Shown here: piece by piece, positions 11,820 to 22,335 of the stretch
Layout of the letters: every line of letters begins with the position of its first letter
Numbering within the stretch: the stretch's first letter is position 1
DNA from: Protopterus annectens
Taxonomy: Eukaryota; Chordata; Ceratodontiformes; Protopteridae
Assembly (NCBI RefSeq): GCF_019279795.1
Contig: NC_056729.1
Coordinates: forward strand, 1,866,904,796-1,866,968,795
Length of the DNA stretch: 64,000 nucleotides
Direction of reading: 5' to 3'
Translations under genes and position numbers: made by a program
The notes under the pieces: model-generated
The model's database searches: none
What the model was told of the DNA's origin: nothing
What the model saw: the letters and a program-made list of their open reading frames with translations, nothing else

Positions 11820-12240
11820 GCTGTGGACCCCTCAATTGCTCTTATTGTCAATACATGAGCAGAAAAGCTGGTTTCCACTGTCCAAACTCAAACAGATTTT
11901 TCAAAAGCAATGGCCATAGTAACTGCTGCACAAGCATTGTGATTTACTGTGCACAGTATTCCAAATTTACATCCTTCTACATCGGAAAGACCATTAATAA
12001 ACTTAAGATGCAGATCACTAGGCATCTGATATTGAACAAAAAAAAAACACTTTAATGCTTTAGCTAAGCACAGCATCAACGTTTGTGCTCATAACCAATC
12101 CATTTTTCATCTCCTGGAAAGTCTGGACAATGGTGAATTACATGGCTACTTTAATGATAGGTTGGAGAAAAAAAAAAAGAGTTAGAAGGCCAACTAAGGT
12201 TAGAGGCAAGCAACTCTCCTGGTCTGAGCATGCATTTGTC
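11820..12240 (+). pseudogene. PLE linker and GIY-YIG nuclease remnant
   Basis: Near 11820 a CGPLNCSYCQYM segment and, further on, CCTSIVIYCAQYSKF and FYIGKTINKLKMQITRHL represent the cysteine-bearing lead and the start of the GIY-YIG domain. The frame breaks after LNKKKTL at an A-run (12040-12050). LEGQLRLEASNSPGLSM-type sequence in another frame then ends the protein at about 12230. Several frameshifts sit in A-runs. Confidence 0.75.
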
Positions 12241-12269
12241 CATCACTAGTGTGCTGAACTTAAGAAAGC

Positions 12270-14153
12270 TTCAGCACCACGCTTATTAACCCTGGGGTGT
12301 GATGTCTGCCTAACACTTCTACTTTTATGGTGATCCCTTTGAATATGGATTTTATCGTCATTATCATTTATTTGCTGTTTGACTGCATTTTTTGACCTGT
12401 CCTAAGTAGCAGTTTCTGAACTTTTGAATTCTACTTGCTTATTTCTGAAGGTTTCTACCATCGTTCTTGACTACACCAGCAAATTCAACATTGATGACTA
12501 CAATCGTTCTGCTTTTGTAGATAAATCTTTGTCCTTGATAGATAATTACCTGAATGATAGGTAAAACTCTAGAACACCATCTTAGGCATTCTTTTTCATA
12601 TGGTATTTTTTCTTTCCCTGCTTGCAGGCAGATCTGAGGAAACACCGGCAGAAGTGCTGATCCAACGGAAATGTCTTTGGACATTAATTTTTATGCTCAT
12701 ATGTTTTAGTTTGCCGTTATCTTTATTTCTTAGTTTCTTAGTTTTGTGAATAACCTATTAAAACCAAGTCTTAGTTTTTCAAACTAGATGGGCTCTGAGA
12801 ATGAACCTCAGTAAGGAATTTTTAGGTCTTTTACATTTTTAATCCAAATGTTGGGCTCTGTCATTTAGTGTTTTGTTTTGGATTCATTATGATTCCTCTT
12901 GTTAACAGAGGCCTTTATTTTGAATGTGGATTAGCACTGATACTGCAATGGGGTAGCTAGCCTTATTTGCTCAATTTGTGTGTTTTAAAACTGTTTTATA
13001 GTATCTTATTACTTTATTCATAGACATTTTACACATGGGGCAAATGTTAGACAGTTTCTGCTGTTTTGCAAAACAGGCCCATCTATTGGCAGTTTTTTTT
13101 TTCAAATTCTCACTGCAAGTGCTTAACTTATGCTGGTTCCCTGGCCCACCTTTCACATAACCAAGTTCCAATTTTCTTTGTTACTCACCGGCAAGTAGCT
13201 CTCTAGCTCCTGTTGCCCCCCCCCCCACTTATCTAATTTGTTTATTTTACATTGAGCAATTTCATTGTTTTTCTTACTAATCCCATAAGCCCATTCCCCT
13301 GGCATGCTACTTATGTTAAGCTCCAGATTGCATCACCATTCGTTCCCACCACCCACACTCCCCTGCTTCCGGTCCTATTAATCTAGTGCATTTTTTCCCA
13401 AGAGCAACCTCCTCATAGGCCCCAGCCTAGCACCGTCACTAGCCTGCATGAGCTCTGGAACCAATCCGTAAGCTCCTGGACCAACTCCATTTATTGGCTT
13501 ACTAATCCCAGCCTTCCCCTTCCATGGCTTAAGCGTATGCTGTTCTGATTTACTAGGTTTGGGATTTAGCATTCACACACAGGATCTTTTCCTTCTTGTG
13601 CTAGCCATCTTTCTACGCATCAGTACGCATCATGTAACTGTCACACCATCCACACCCCCCCCCCCACATCCATTTCTATCATATGCATTTATTTTATCCC
13701 ACCACCATCTCATTGGCCCTCTTTTACCACAGACACTAGTCTCCAAGAGGTCTGCAACCTATCTGTAAAACTTCTATCCCTACCCTGCTCATAGTTTCAC
13801 TAAGACTTGTCTCCTCATTCCAGTGGCTTAAGCTTAAGCTGCACCAATTGGCTAATTCAGCCTCTAGCACTAACACTCTTGGGTCAGCTTCCTCTACATC
13901 CTATTGGTTTTCAACCCTGCTACCCCGATCCAACCATCATTGTTCACACTCAGTATGCCTGCTCTCCTCCCTGCGGCATGATCATTGGCTAAATAACACA
14001 CTGACCCTATTGGACCTTACATCAAACTAAAATATCCTATCAGTTATTACAAAGCGAGACACTTGAGTGGCTGCCTTAAAAGTTGTCAGTAACTTATCAA
14101 GAAATTATCCTGTACCAAAGTGACCAATGATTTTTCTTAGGGTCTATATCACA
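12270..14153. other. Spacer with no gene; C-runs and several ATTGG motifs
   Basis: No protein motifs are recognised. Homopolymer C tracts occur at about 13207-13217 and 13656-13665. Between about 13495 and 14015 the pentamer ATTGG (inverted CCAAT) appears repeatedly, for example near 13494, 13722, 13847, 13902, 13983 and 14010, just left of DIRS copy A. Whether this has regulatory meaning cannot be judged from sequence alone. Confidence 0.45.
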
Positions 14154-14308
14154 ATCTGAAGTAGGGACTTCATTTGTCAGCAAACTTTGGGTCTTGTATC
14201 CAACATTGGATCCGAGCCGGCAACTTATTTTACATCATGGATCCGAGCTCCTAGCTCCTTCCCTCACCCATAATCCCCTGCCAACCCCAAATGACCTCAG
14301 ATCTAGTT
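14154..14308 (+). repeat. Left inverted terminal repeat of DIRS copy A
   Basis: Contains GGATCCGAGCCGGCAAC, GGATCCGAGCTCCTAGCTCC and CCATAATCCCCTGCCAACCC. Each is found as reverse complement in the right ITR (19960-20075). Confidence 0.9.
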
Positions 14309-14552
14309 TGCCGCTCTTAGAAGAGACAGCTGGATTTTGAGCTCCTGGCGTTTTTACAGATAAGTCTAAAAAAACTGTCAAGTCAGATTATTTTTGTTAA
14401 TTATTTAAACAGTGTGTGTGATTTAGGTCCCCTTTTTCTAAATTTCTTTAATTTTTAGTGTAATCCCTCCCCTCACTGGTTCGCAGAGTGTGTGTGTGTT
14501 GCTTGTGTTTTTTTGGGGCCTAGTGTGATTGTGTAGTTTATTTTATTTTCAA

Positions 14553-16823
14553 ATGTCAGAGGCCCCAAAACCCATTTTTTCCAAGTGCACCGAGTGTGGC
14601 CATAAGCTTTCACCGGCGGATGGCCACACTCGGTGTGTTCGGTGCCTTGGGGTTGAACACCTGTCCTCTGGGTGTTCTATTTGCGCGGCGTTCAACCCCA
14701 GGGCACTGAAAGAGCGGAGGTTGAAGCTGATCCTGGCGTACTTTTGCCCCTGGATTCGGCTTCGGCCTCTGTTACTCCCGTGGCACCTCCTCAGCCTTCA
14801 GTGGTGGCCACTCCTGCCCCCCTTCCCCCGGCCGGGACTCAAACTCCCACTAAAGCACCGGAGGAAAGGGAGACCAGGAGGGAGAAAAGGAGGGAGAAGC
14901 ACCACAAGCGGCGGGCCGAGGCCTCCGCTTCGGCCCTCCCAGCTAAGCGGGCTTCTCCCTCCACAGCTTCCAGGTCCCCTCCTCCTCGGCTCCGATCCCC
15001 TTGCTTTTCCCCGGGACCCGAGGAGGAGGAGACCCGATCTCCGTCAATGTCATCGAGGTGGCATTCCAGGCCCGCCTCGGTGGCCTCATCGATTTTCACT
15101 TACAGCCTTTCTGACGCAGACTTGGACTGGATGATGAGAAGGTTCATCCAGGCCCAGCTGCAAAGGGGAGTCCTCTTGCCCCCCCCCCCTTCAGGGGGGA
15201 GCTCGACACCTTTTTTTGCCCCGATAGCTCCTTCTCTGACCCGCTTCCCGGGTTCGGAGCGCTCGGAGCCGGGCAACGTTGGAGCCGGGGGTGGGTCGGC
15301 GCCAACAGTACGGGGTACTTCTGATCCGACCCTGCCCTCAAGTCTGTCGGGTCCTTTGTCGGCTCCGACCTCTCAGAGCCGTGGCCTGAGCTTCGGATCC
15401 GAGGGATTCAGTGTGCCTTCGGCTCCATCCAGGTCGGAACACACGGGTCTTTCGGATCCGACGGCCTCAGCGCCGGTTCCGATCCCTTCATCTGATCAGA
15501 GTGGGAGTCAGCTTTCAGATCCCAGGGAGAGTGGCTCCCCCTCAGCCTTCAATGCAGTGGAGAGGGCTCTGTCAAGAGCATCCGGACCACCACTCCTTGC
15601 TTTGGCTCCACCCTGCACTCCCTCTCTGCTGGGTCAGGCTTCCATCACCCAGCCACAGGGACAGCCTGCTTCGATATCCTTGGAACAGGATGTTGCTGGT
15701 GAGACTTCCTTGGACAGTCCCCCGAGGATGTGCCTTGCAAGCACAAGTGTAAGAGGAGACACGTGGACTCCCCCCGAGTCCTTAACAGAGGACACGGACT
15801 TGGATGAAGGGGAAGGCTCCCCAGGGTCACCCCCTGAGGATGTCTCCTTTGGAGATCATGGAAATGCTCAGGATCAGGGGGGGTGGTCTGCCCCCAAGGC
15901 TTCCTCCGACGAGTCTGTGTTCCTGGAGGCATTCGAAGCAGGCCCGTCTACCTCTTGGATGTCCCCTCTGACTGACCCTCTGGTGGACCTTATCACCACC
16001 AGGGCTTGGAAGGACCCGGACACCGGAGCCAGTCCCCAAATGCCCAGATAGGATTTTGAGTCCCCCTGCAGACCGGTCCCACTCTAGCAAGGGTCCCCCT
16101 GTAGATGACATGTTGATGGCGGCAGCCACTAAGAGGGAACTTGCTCAGGAGAGCCCCTCGGTCCATCCACCGAGCAAGGAGTCCCACTTGATGGATCACC
16201 TTGGGAAGTGGGTATTTAGTTCAGCGGCCTTCTCAGTAAGGTCCCTGAACTACATGGCACATGTCATCAGGATGCAGCGAGATCTTATTAAAGAATACGC
16301 TGCTTCCCCCCCAGAGTCCATGTCGGCGGAGGACAAGCATTTGTACTCCACTCGTACGGCCACTCTAAGATCTATTTCAAATACCTGCATGTGGCTTTTG
16401 TCCCACGCCACAGAGGGAGCCGATAGAGCCAGTGGAGCGGGTCTAGTTATGAGACGTCAGGCCTGGCTCCGACATTGTGACTTTGCGGAGCCCTTTAAGG
16501 CGTCCTTTGCGAATGCCCCCTTTGATGGTTCTGCCTTCTTTGGCAGGACCGTTCGCGAGACACTTGTCCAGAGGGAAAAGGATGGGAAGACGTTGTCTGC
16601 TGCTGGAGTCTGCTTCTCTGCTCCCCAGAGTTCCTTCTCCAAGAACCAAAAGGGACAGAAGAAGATGTGGTTCCGGAAATCGCAACATTCCCAGCCTGCT
16701 CCGGACAACCAGTCCTTCCATGGCAGAGGAGGACAGGGAGGACGCCACCCTAAAGGCAGAGGGGCCCCGAGAAATTTTGGGTCCAGAGAAACCTTCTCTG
16801 ATCGGCCCACGCAGCAGCCCTGA
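14553..16823 (+). pseudogene. DIRS copy A Gag-like ORF (frameshifted)
   Basis: ATG at 14553 begins MSEAPKPIFSKCTECGHKL. The first ~45 residues contain a cysteine/histidine array (C-x2-C, H-x2-C-x2-C-L-G-x2-H, C-x2-C) that recurs in copies B-E and looks like a zinc-binding module. A frameshift around 14700-14740 leads to a 14672-16051 frame: a basic KR-rich patch (EKRREKHHKRRAEA) and a long Ser/Pro-rich acidic middle. A second frameshift near 16040 restores the C-terminal domain (DRILSPPADR..., MLMAAATKREL, VRSLNYMAHVIRMQRDLI, RRQAWLRHCDF), which ends in an RGG-like basic tail at 16823. The C-terminal domain is shared with copies B-D. The role is inferred to be nucleic-acid packaging. Confidence 0.85.
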
Positions 16824-16829
16824 TAGAAC

Positions 16830-18604
16830 TCTGGAGGCAGTCGGGGGGCGTTTCTCGAAGCACCTGGCGGCTTGGGAGTCCATCACGTTAGACCACTGGG
16901 TACTTCGGATCATATCCAGATGTTACAAAATCCCAATGCACCATGTCCCCAGACTCAAGAACCTCCCCTATGTACCACCCGATCAGAGGGAGGCGGCAGC
17001 CACAGAAATCCAGCAGCTGCTAGAAAAAAGAGCCATCCAGCCCGTCCCCCCAGACCAGCTTGGATTAGGGTTTTACTCCAGGTTCTTTCTGGTGCCAAAA
17101 AAGACAGGGGACTTGAGACCGATTCTAGACCTTTCCCTCTTGAACCTGTCGGTAACCAAGGAAAAATTCCGAATGGTCACTCTTCAATCCATTCTCCCCC
17201 TCTTGTGGGAGAGCGACTGGATGTGCTCAGTAGACCTCAAGGATGCGTACTACCACATTTTAATGAACAGATGATCCAGGAGGTTTCTCCGCTTCCGGCT
17301 GGGAGCCAGTCACTATCAGTTCAGGGTCCTTCCCTTTGGTCTCACCACAGCCCCCAGGGTGTTCACCAAAGTTTTAGCAGTGATAGCGGCCCACCTGAGA
17401 CTCCAGGGAATGCAGGTCTTCCCATACCTGGATGACTGGCTCCTGACCGCCCCAACAAGGCATCTACTCTGCTCAGCCAGAGACTACTTTCTCCGTCTAG
17501 CTCCCCTATTAGGCATTACGATCAATATGGACAAATCCTCCCTTGCTCCGACATGAGTGATAGAGTTCATAGGGGCCAAGTTGGATACGAGAAGTCTGCG
17601 AGCCTACCTCACTTTGGAACGACTTCAAAACCTGAGGCTTCATGTGCGGGCCATCCTCCAAACAGAAGCTCCATCGGCGGAATGGTCCTGAGGGCGCTGG
17701 GCTCCATGGTGGCAGCAATAACTCTTCTCCCATGCGCTCGACTGCATATGAGGATACTACAGTGGACTCTTCAAGTACAATGGTCCTTTCAACTTCTCCC
17801 CCTCAGTCACACTATCTCTCTCAGCAAGGTTTGCAGGAGGGCCCTTTTATGGTGGCTCCAGTCCCCAGACCTCCATACGGGACGTCCCTTCTGCATTCCG
17901 CCTCCTCTCGTCACGGTGGCCAAGGACGCTTCTCGCCTCGGGTGGGGGGGGGGCATTGCTCAGGCAGAACAGTCCAAGGCACGTGGAATGACACAGAGAC
18001 CTCCCTGCATATCAATGTTCTGGAGATGAGGGCGGTGCTGTTGGCGTTGCAAGCACTTCAGAACATTCTCCCCATAGGAACTATTGCAATACAGACGGAC
18101 AATGTGTCTGCCATCTGGTACATCAACAAACAGGGGGGAACCAGGTCTTACCCTCTCTGTCGAGAGGCCATGAGGGTGTGGGAATGGGCGATCTCCACCA
18201 ACCGCTTTCTGATCGCAACACACATTCTGGGACGGTCCAACATTCTGGCGGACAAACTCAGCCGCACTATTCTTTCCCCTTACGAGTGGTCCCTCAACTC
18301 CCAAGTAGCGAAGTGGATTTTTGCCAAATGGGGGCAACCCTGCTGCAATCTCTTTGCCTCTCCCTCAAATATGAAATGCGCCAGCTTCTTCGCTCTGATC
18401 CCCCCTCCAGGGGAAGCCCCGAGGGATACTGTAGTGCATGCTTGGCCACCCGGTCTACTTTATGCCTATCCTCCTCTACCCCTGATGCTAAAGCTCATAC
18501 AGAAAGCCTCTCGGTTGGGGAGCAGTATGATCCTCATTGCCCCATTCTGGCCTCATCAAACTTGGTTCCCTTACCTGTGGTCTCACTTGGTGAATCCTCC
18601 CTAG
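16830..18604 (+). pseudogene. DIRS copy A reverse transcriptase and RNase H
   Basis: RT blocks in one frame to 17274: GLGFYSRFFLVPKKTGDLRP, ILDLSLLN and SVDLKDAYYHI (motif A aspartate present). TGA at 17272-17274, probably a decayed CGA, is followed in the same frame by HYQFRVLPFGLTTAP and FPYLDDWLL (catalytic YLDD at 17425-17436 intact). A second TGA lies at 17554-17556 and a frameshift near 17690. RNase H then runs in the third frame: an aspartate in the KDASRLGWGGG segment (around 17920), INVLEMRAVLLAL (E), IQTDNVSAIWYINKQGG (D) and SNILADKLSR (D). After RNase H a conserved DIRS stretch (KWGQPCCNLFASPSN, LLYAYPPLPL, LIAPFWPHQTWFP) ends at 18604. Confidence 0.9.
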
Positions 18605-18619
18605 ATTCTGGATCCCAGC

Positions 18620-19721
18620 CTGGATCTAATATCCCACCCCTTAGGATTACCGACCCCGAATCTGGACAACCTGAAGCTGACAGCTTGGCTGCTCCAGTTC
18701 CACTCTTAGTCAGGACTCCCGGCATCTCTTCAACAGTTAAAGCCATCTTGGTGGCAGCGCATAAACCTTCCACTAGGAAAGTTTATCGCAGTAAATGGAA
18801 GCGCTTTTCCGTCTGGACAGAACATCATAACTTAGATCCCTTCACTGCCCCGTTACCATCCATGTTGGACTTCCTCACCGGACTTTTCCAGCAAGGTGCT
18901 AGCTGTTCGACAGTCAAGGTACAATTGGCAGCCATTTCCCATTACCATGTGGGAAATGAAACAGATCCTTTGATGACAGCAAAACTATGCAAAACTTTCC
19001 TCAAGGGTACTTTTCTACTCAGGCCCCCTATCAAGGAAGCTGTATCCCCTTGGGATCTATCTCTAGTCCTTCAAGCCTTGGCTGCCCCTCCCTTTGAACC
19101 AGCTGCCTCGGCCGAACTTAAATATCTGTCTTGGAAAACAACGTTCCTTGTAGCAATCACTTCAGCAAAAAGAGTTTACGAACTTCAGGCCCTTTCTGTG
19201 AAACCTCCCTACTTGATCTTTCATCAGGATACAGTGTACCTCAGGACCAATCCCTCCTTTCTCCCTAAGGTGGCTTCAGAAACCAATATCAATCAGTCCA
19301 TTAACCTACCAGTTTTCTTTCCTAAGTACCAGAATAAAGGAGAATACAAGCTGCATTCCTTAGATGTGCACAGGCAACTGCGATTCTATATTCATAGGAC
19401 TGCTGGTCACAGGCAATCCGATCAGTTGTTCATTTCCTTTGCCAAATTCAATTTGGGTAAGGCTGTTTCTAAAGTCACCTTATTACGTTGGATATCTCAG
19501 TGTATTCTTCTAGCCTATGAAACTTCTGGGAGGCCCACACCTCAGGGAGTCGTTTCATATCTACTTCTGCCGCCTTTAGATCTAGAGTTCCTTTGGCTAA
19601 TATTTGCTCGGCAGCCACTTGGGCCTCATCTCATACTTTTATCAACCATTATAAGCTGGACGTTATTTCCAGAGGGAGAGCATCTTTTGGCACCGCAGTG
19701 CTCCGGAACATCCTTCCATGA
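18620..19721 (+). pseudogene. DIRS copy A tyrosine recombinase, catalytic His lost
   Basis: The N-terminal SAM-like part begins AHKPSTRKVYRSKWKRFSVW at about 18760. The catalytic core includes WKTTFLVAITSAKRVYELQAL (first active-site Arg) and HSLDVHRQLRFYI. After PTPQG the frame is lost, and from 19551 another frame reads RFISTSAAF, followed by SAATWASSHTF and NHYKLD (nucleophile Tyr codon 19650-19652), ending at TGA 19719-19721. Aligned with copy B (HSTRAAATSAAF), the Arg of the H-x-x-R box survives, but a small deletion removed the His and shifted the frame. The enzyme would join the DNA ends to the target; this copy cannot. Confidence 0.88.
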
Positions 19722-19767
19722 TGGCCGCCCAAGATTTAGGTAGCTGGGGACTCTGTCCCAAAGGTTA

Positions 19768-19858
19768 CTGAAAAATGAAGTCCCTACTTCAGATTAAGAA
19801 GTTATATACTCACCATAACTTTCCATCTGAGTAGGTGACTTCCTTTGTCTGCAACCAT
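19768..19858 (+). repeat. Internal complementary region (ICR) of DIRS copy A
   Basis: Positions 19775-19794 (AATGAAGTCCCTACTTCAGA) are the reverse complement of the extreme left end at about 14155-14174. Positions 19795-19856 (TAAGAAGTTATATACTCACC, then CTGAGTAGGTGACTTC, then GTCTGCAACC) are the reverse complement of the extreme right end at about 20083-20144. The element termini therefore meet at 19794/19795, which fixes the ends used above. In the DIRS model this region templates joining of the two ends into a circular intermediate. Confidence 0.92.
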
Positions 19859-19954
19859 CCCCCCCTCCTTCCTCCTGACCTTCACAAGTTAATTCTTGGA
19901 TGTCTTTCCTTGATCCCTGTTGGGACACCTTTTACTGAAGGTATTTGTAGAAGG

Positions 19955-20144
19955 GCAAACTTGATCTGAGGTCATTTGGGGTTGGCAGGGGATTATGGGT
20001 GAGGGGAGGAGCTAGGAGCTCGGATCCATAAGTTGTAAAATAAGTTGCCGGCTTGGATCCGATGTCGGATCCAAAACCCAAAGGTTGCAGACAAATGAAG
20101 TCACCTACTCAGATGGAACGTTATGGTGAGTACATAACTTCTTA
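19955..20144 (-). repeat. Right inverted terminal repeat of DIRS copy A
   Basis: The reverse complement of the left ITR: GATCTGAGGTCATTTGGGGT, GGCAGGGGATTATGGGTGAG, GGAGCTAGGAGCTCGGATCC and AAGTTGCCGGCTTGGATCCG in order. The outermost part, from about 20085, is unique to the right end and matches the second half of the ICR. Confidence 0.9.
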
Positions 20145-20560
20145 TTATCGAACTTCCAAAATATCGAACACCATAAGCTCGAACTTGGAAGTTCGAAATG
20201 TGATATCGAAAGTTCAGAACAGCAAATTTTTTCCCAGGGAAAAAAATCACTGTTCCGAGAAACACACACACAACACGAGCACACCAAAAACCTATGTTTA
20301 ATTTGGGGGGCTGTGCCTCCACACTCCCCTACTTAAATATACCAACTCTGAGATCGCACCACAGTGGAGGAAATAGCGAAGCCATGGAACAGCCCACAGA
20401 ATTATTGCCCTGGGTAAGAATTCGATGTTCCGTGGCTTCGCTATTGTTAGCGTTCGTGGTTTCATGTTTGATGAAATGCCATTTGGTATTTTGCATTTTC
20501 GTGGTTATGATATCCACCCTTTTTCTTACAGACAAACCCAATTTTTGACTACGAATTTTT
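20145..20560. mobile_element. Non-coding repeat with inverted repeats, related to the 54-kb element
   Basis: Starts directly at the right end of DIRS A. It contains several TCGAACTT/AAGTTCGA motifs (20149-20215) and an inverted pair, AATAGCGAAGCCATGGAACA at 20372-20391 with its near-perfect complement at 20426-20445. About 65 bp at 20305-20372 (TTAAATATACCAACTCTGAG, ACCACAGTGGAGGAAA) match 54188-54260 in diverged form. This suggests a dispersed non-autonomous family. Its ends here are not clear, and DIRS A may have landed in it or beside it. Confidence 0.5.
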
Positions 20561-20913
20561 TTTGCTGTGAATGTACTTACCAGTTGTGAAGAAGAAACAA
20601 CATTTTATTGTGGAACTATAAACAGCACTTATCTGCTTTGCTCTACTAATAATAAAATTGGCATTTTAAAAAAAGTTACGATGCTTCTATTTGTACTCTT
20701 ATTGTTATTCAGTTTGTTCAGTTTATTTTTAAATAAACTTGAGTTTGTGAAATTAATCAACTGAGGAAAACGAAGATTACTCACTGGAATTTTTTATCAA
20801 TGAATTCTTTAATATTTTTTTTTTTTTGCCTGGATAGATCTACAACACAAAAAAGATTACCCCACTAGGTGGACTTGGTACCTGCTTATTTCAGTTTAAT
20901 CAGTTTTGACTTT
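20561..20913. other. AT-rich spacer between repeat and satellite
   Basis: T- and A-rich sequence with a T-run at about 20813-20827. No coding or repeat signature is seen. Confidence 0.5.
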
Positions 20914-22335
20914 GGTATCCCTTGTGTTGTATAGTTCCATTGCACTCACTGTATCCCTTGTGTTGTATAGTTCCATTACACTCACTGTATCCCTTGTGTT
21001 GTATAGTTCCATTACACTCACTGTATCCCTTGTGTTGTGTAGTACCATTACAATTACCATATCCCTTGTGTAGTGTGGTACCATTACACTCACTGTATCC
21101 CTTGTGTTGTGTAGTACCATTACAGTCACCATATCCATTGTCATGTTTTATACCATTAGAGCAGCTGTATCCCTTGTCATGTGTAGTAACATTGCAGTGG
21201 CTGTATCCCTTGTCATGTCTAGTACCTATTACACTGGCTGTATTCCTTGTTACTTGAAATACCATTACAGTCACTGTATCTCTTGTATTGTGTAGTACCA
21301 TTACAATTGCCATATCCTTTGTGTTGTGCAGTACCATTACAGTCAATATATCCCTTGTATTGTGTAGTGCCAGTACAGTCTCCGTATCCCTTGTCATGTG
21401 TTGTACCATTAGAGGAGCTGTGTCCCTTGTCATGTGCAGTACCATTACAGTCAATATATCCCTTGTATTGTGTAGTGCCAGTACAGTCTCCGTATCCCTT
21501 GTCATGTGTTGTACCATTAGAGGAGCTGTGTCCCTTGTCATGTGCAGTACCATTACAGTCAATATATCCCTTGTATTGTGTAGTGCCAGTACAGTCTCCG
21601 TATCCCTTGTCATGTGTTGTACCATTAGAGGAGCTGTGTCCCTTGTCATGTACAGTACCATTACAGTCAATATATCCCTTGTATTGTGTAGTGCCAGTAC
21701 AGTCTCCGTATCCCTTATGTGTTGTACCATTAGAGGAGCTGTGTCCCTTGTCATGTGCAGTACCATTACAGTCAATATATCCCTTGTATTGTGTAGTGCC
21801 AGTACAGTCTCTGTATCCCTTGTCATGTGTTGTACCATTAGAGGAGATGTGTCCCTTGTCATGTGCAGTACCATTACAGTCAATATATCCCTTGTACTGT
21901 GTAGTGCCAGTACAGTCTCCGTATTCCTTGTCATGTGTTTTACCATTAGAGGAGCTGTGTCCCTTGTCATGTGCAGTACCATTACAGTGGCTGTATCCCT
22001 TATGTGTAGTACCATTACAGTTGCTGTATCCCTTGTTATGTGTAGTACCATTACAGTCACTGTATCCTTTGTTATTTGTAAAACCATTACAGTCACTATA
22101 TCCCTTGCTGTGTGTAGGACAGTTAGAGTAGCTGTATCTCTTATTATGTGTAGGACCATTAGAGTAGCTGTTATCCCTTATGTGTAGTGCAATTACAGTC
22201 GATGCATCTCTTCTATGTAGTACCATTAGAGTTTCTGTATCTCTTGTTATGTGTAGTACAGTTAGAGTGACTATATCCCTTATGTGTAGTGCCATTACAA
22301 TCACTGTATCCCTTCATATGTGTACTGCCATTATA
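20914..22335. repeat. 33/36-bp satellite, block 1
   Basis: About 40 tandem monomers built around TATCCCTTGTNATGTGTAGT followed by ACCATTACAGT and a variable hexamer. Most are 36 bp; those with CCCTTATGTG instead of CCCTTGTTATGTG are 33 bp. Both lengths are multiples of three and the common monomers lack stops in some frames, so open frames of up to 419 codons appear on both strands. I treat those as artefacts. The block ends abruptly at the 3' end of a minus-strand CR1 LINE at 22336. Confidence 0.93.
21333..21985. repeat. 108-bp higher-order repeat (three monomers x six)
   Basis: Three distinguishable 36-bp monomers alternate strictly. They are marked by CAGTCAATATATCCC, CAGTCTCCGTATCCC and AGAGGAGCTGTGTCCC. 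The trio recurs about six times with few differences; one copy lacks 3 bp (a 33-bp monomer near 21716). This shows local expansion of a trimer by unequal exchange or replication slippage. Confidence 0.88.

Larger units (their letters stand above)
10640..12260 (+). mobile_element. Penelope-like element of a second lineage, plus strand, 5'-truncated
   Basis: Protein remnants in order: LLVTIDVEALYTVL (RT motif A, near 10865), YIDDIFIIW (11150-11176), FLDLTIKKKD (near 11275), a cysteine-containing CGPLNCSYCQYM (near 11820-11857), a GIY-YIG segment with FYIGKTINKLKMQITRHL (near 11975-12030), and ELEGQLRLEASNSPGLSM at about 12180-12230. This matches PLE order from mid-RT to the C terminus. The RT fingers are missing, so the copy is truncated. 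It lies convergent or divergent to the minus-strand PLE on its left, with only some tens of bases between them. Confidence 0.85.
14154..20144 (+). mobile_element. DIRS-type tyrosine-recombinase retrotransposon, copy A
   Basis: A structurally complete DIRS element of about 6 kb. The left end reads ATCTGAAGTAGGGACTTCAT and the right end finishes GTACATAACTTCTTA. The two ends carry inverted repeats, and a 90-bp internal complementary region before the right ITR is complementary to both outer ends, the hallmark of DIRS1-type elements. Coding order is Gag-like, RT, RNase H, a linker region, then tyrosine recombinase. No target-site duplication is evident, as expected for recombinase-mediated integration. 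The coding part is conspicuously richer in G+C than the flanks. Frameshifts, TGA stops and loss of the recombinase histidine make it non-autonomous. Confidence 0.93.

Noticed and set aside
12439-13171. Short minus-strand open frames in the spacer
   Set aside because: No motif, no similarity to neighbouring element families, and lengths expected by chance.
14672-16051. A host gene encoding a Ser/Pro-rich 459-residue protein
   Set aside because: It lies between DIRS ITRs, continues the Gag N-terminal module through a frameshift and is followed by the Gag C-terminal domain, so it is DIRS Gag.
18534-18773. Minus-strand open frames opposite DIRS RT and recombinase
   Set aside because: Shadow frames of the plus-strand DIRS coding sequence, without motifs.
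14154-20144. LTR retrotransposon or endogenous retrovirus
   Set aside because: The ends are inverted and not direct repeats. There is no protease, DDE integrase or envelope, and an ICR and tyrosine recombinase are present, which fits DIRS.
20900-22159. Minus-strand open frame of 419 codons with a VMVLHITRDT-type repeat, and the matching plus-strand frames
   Set aside because: It is a translation of the 33/36-bp satellite. Both strands are open because monomer lengths are multiples of three; there is no conserved start, no domain, and DIRS and LINE insertions interrupt it.
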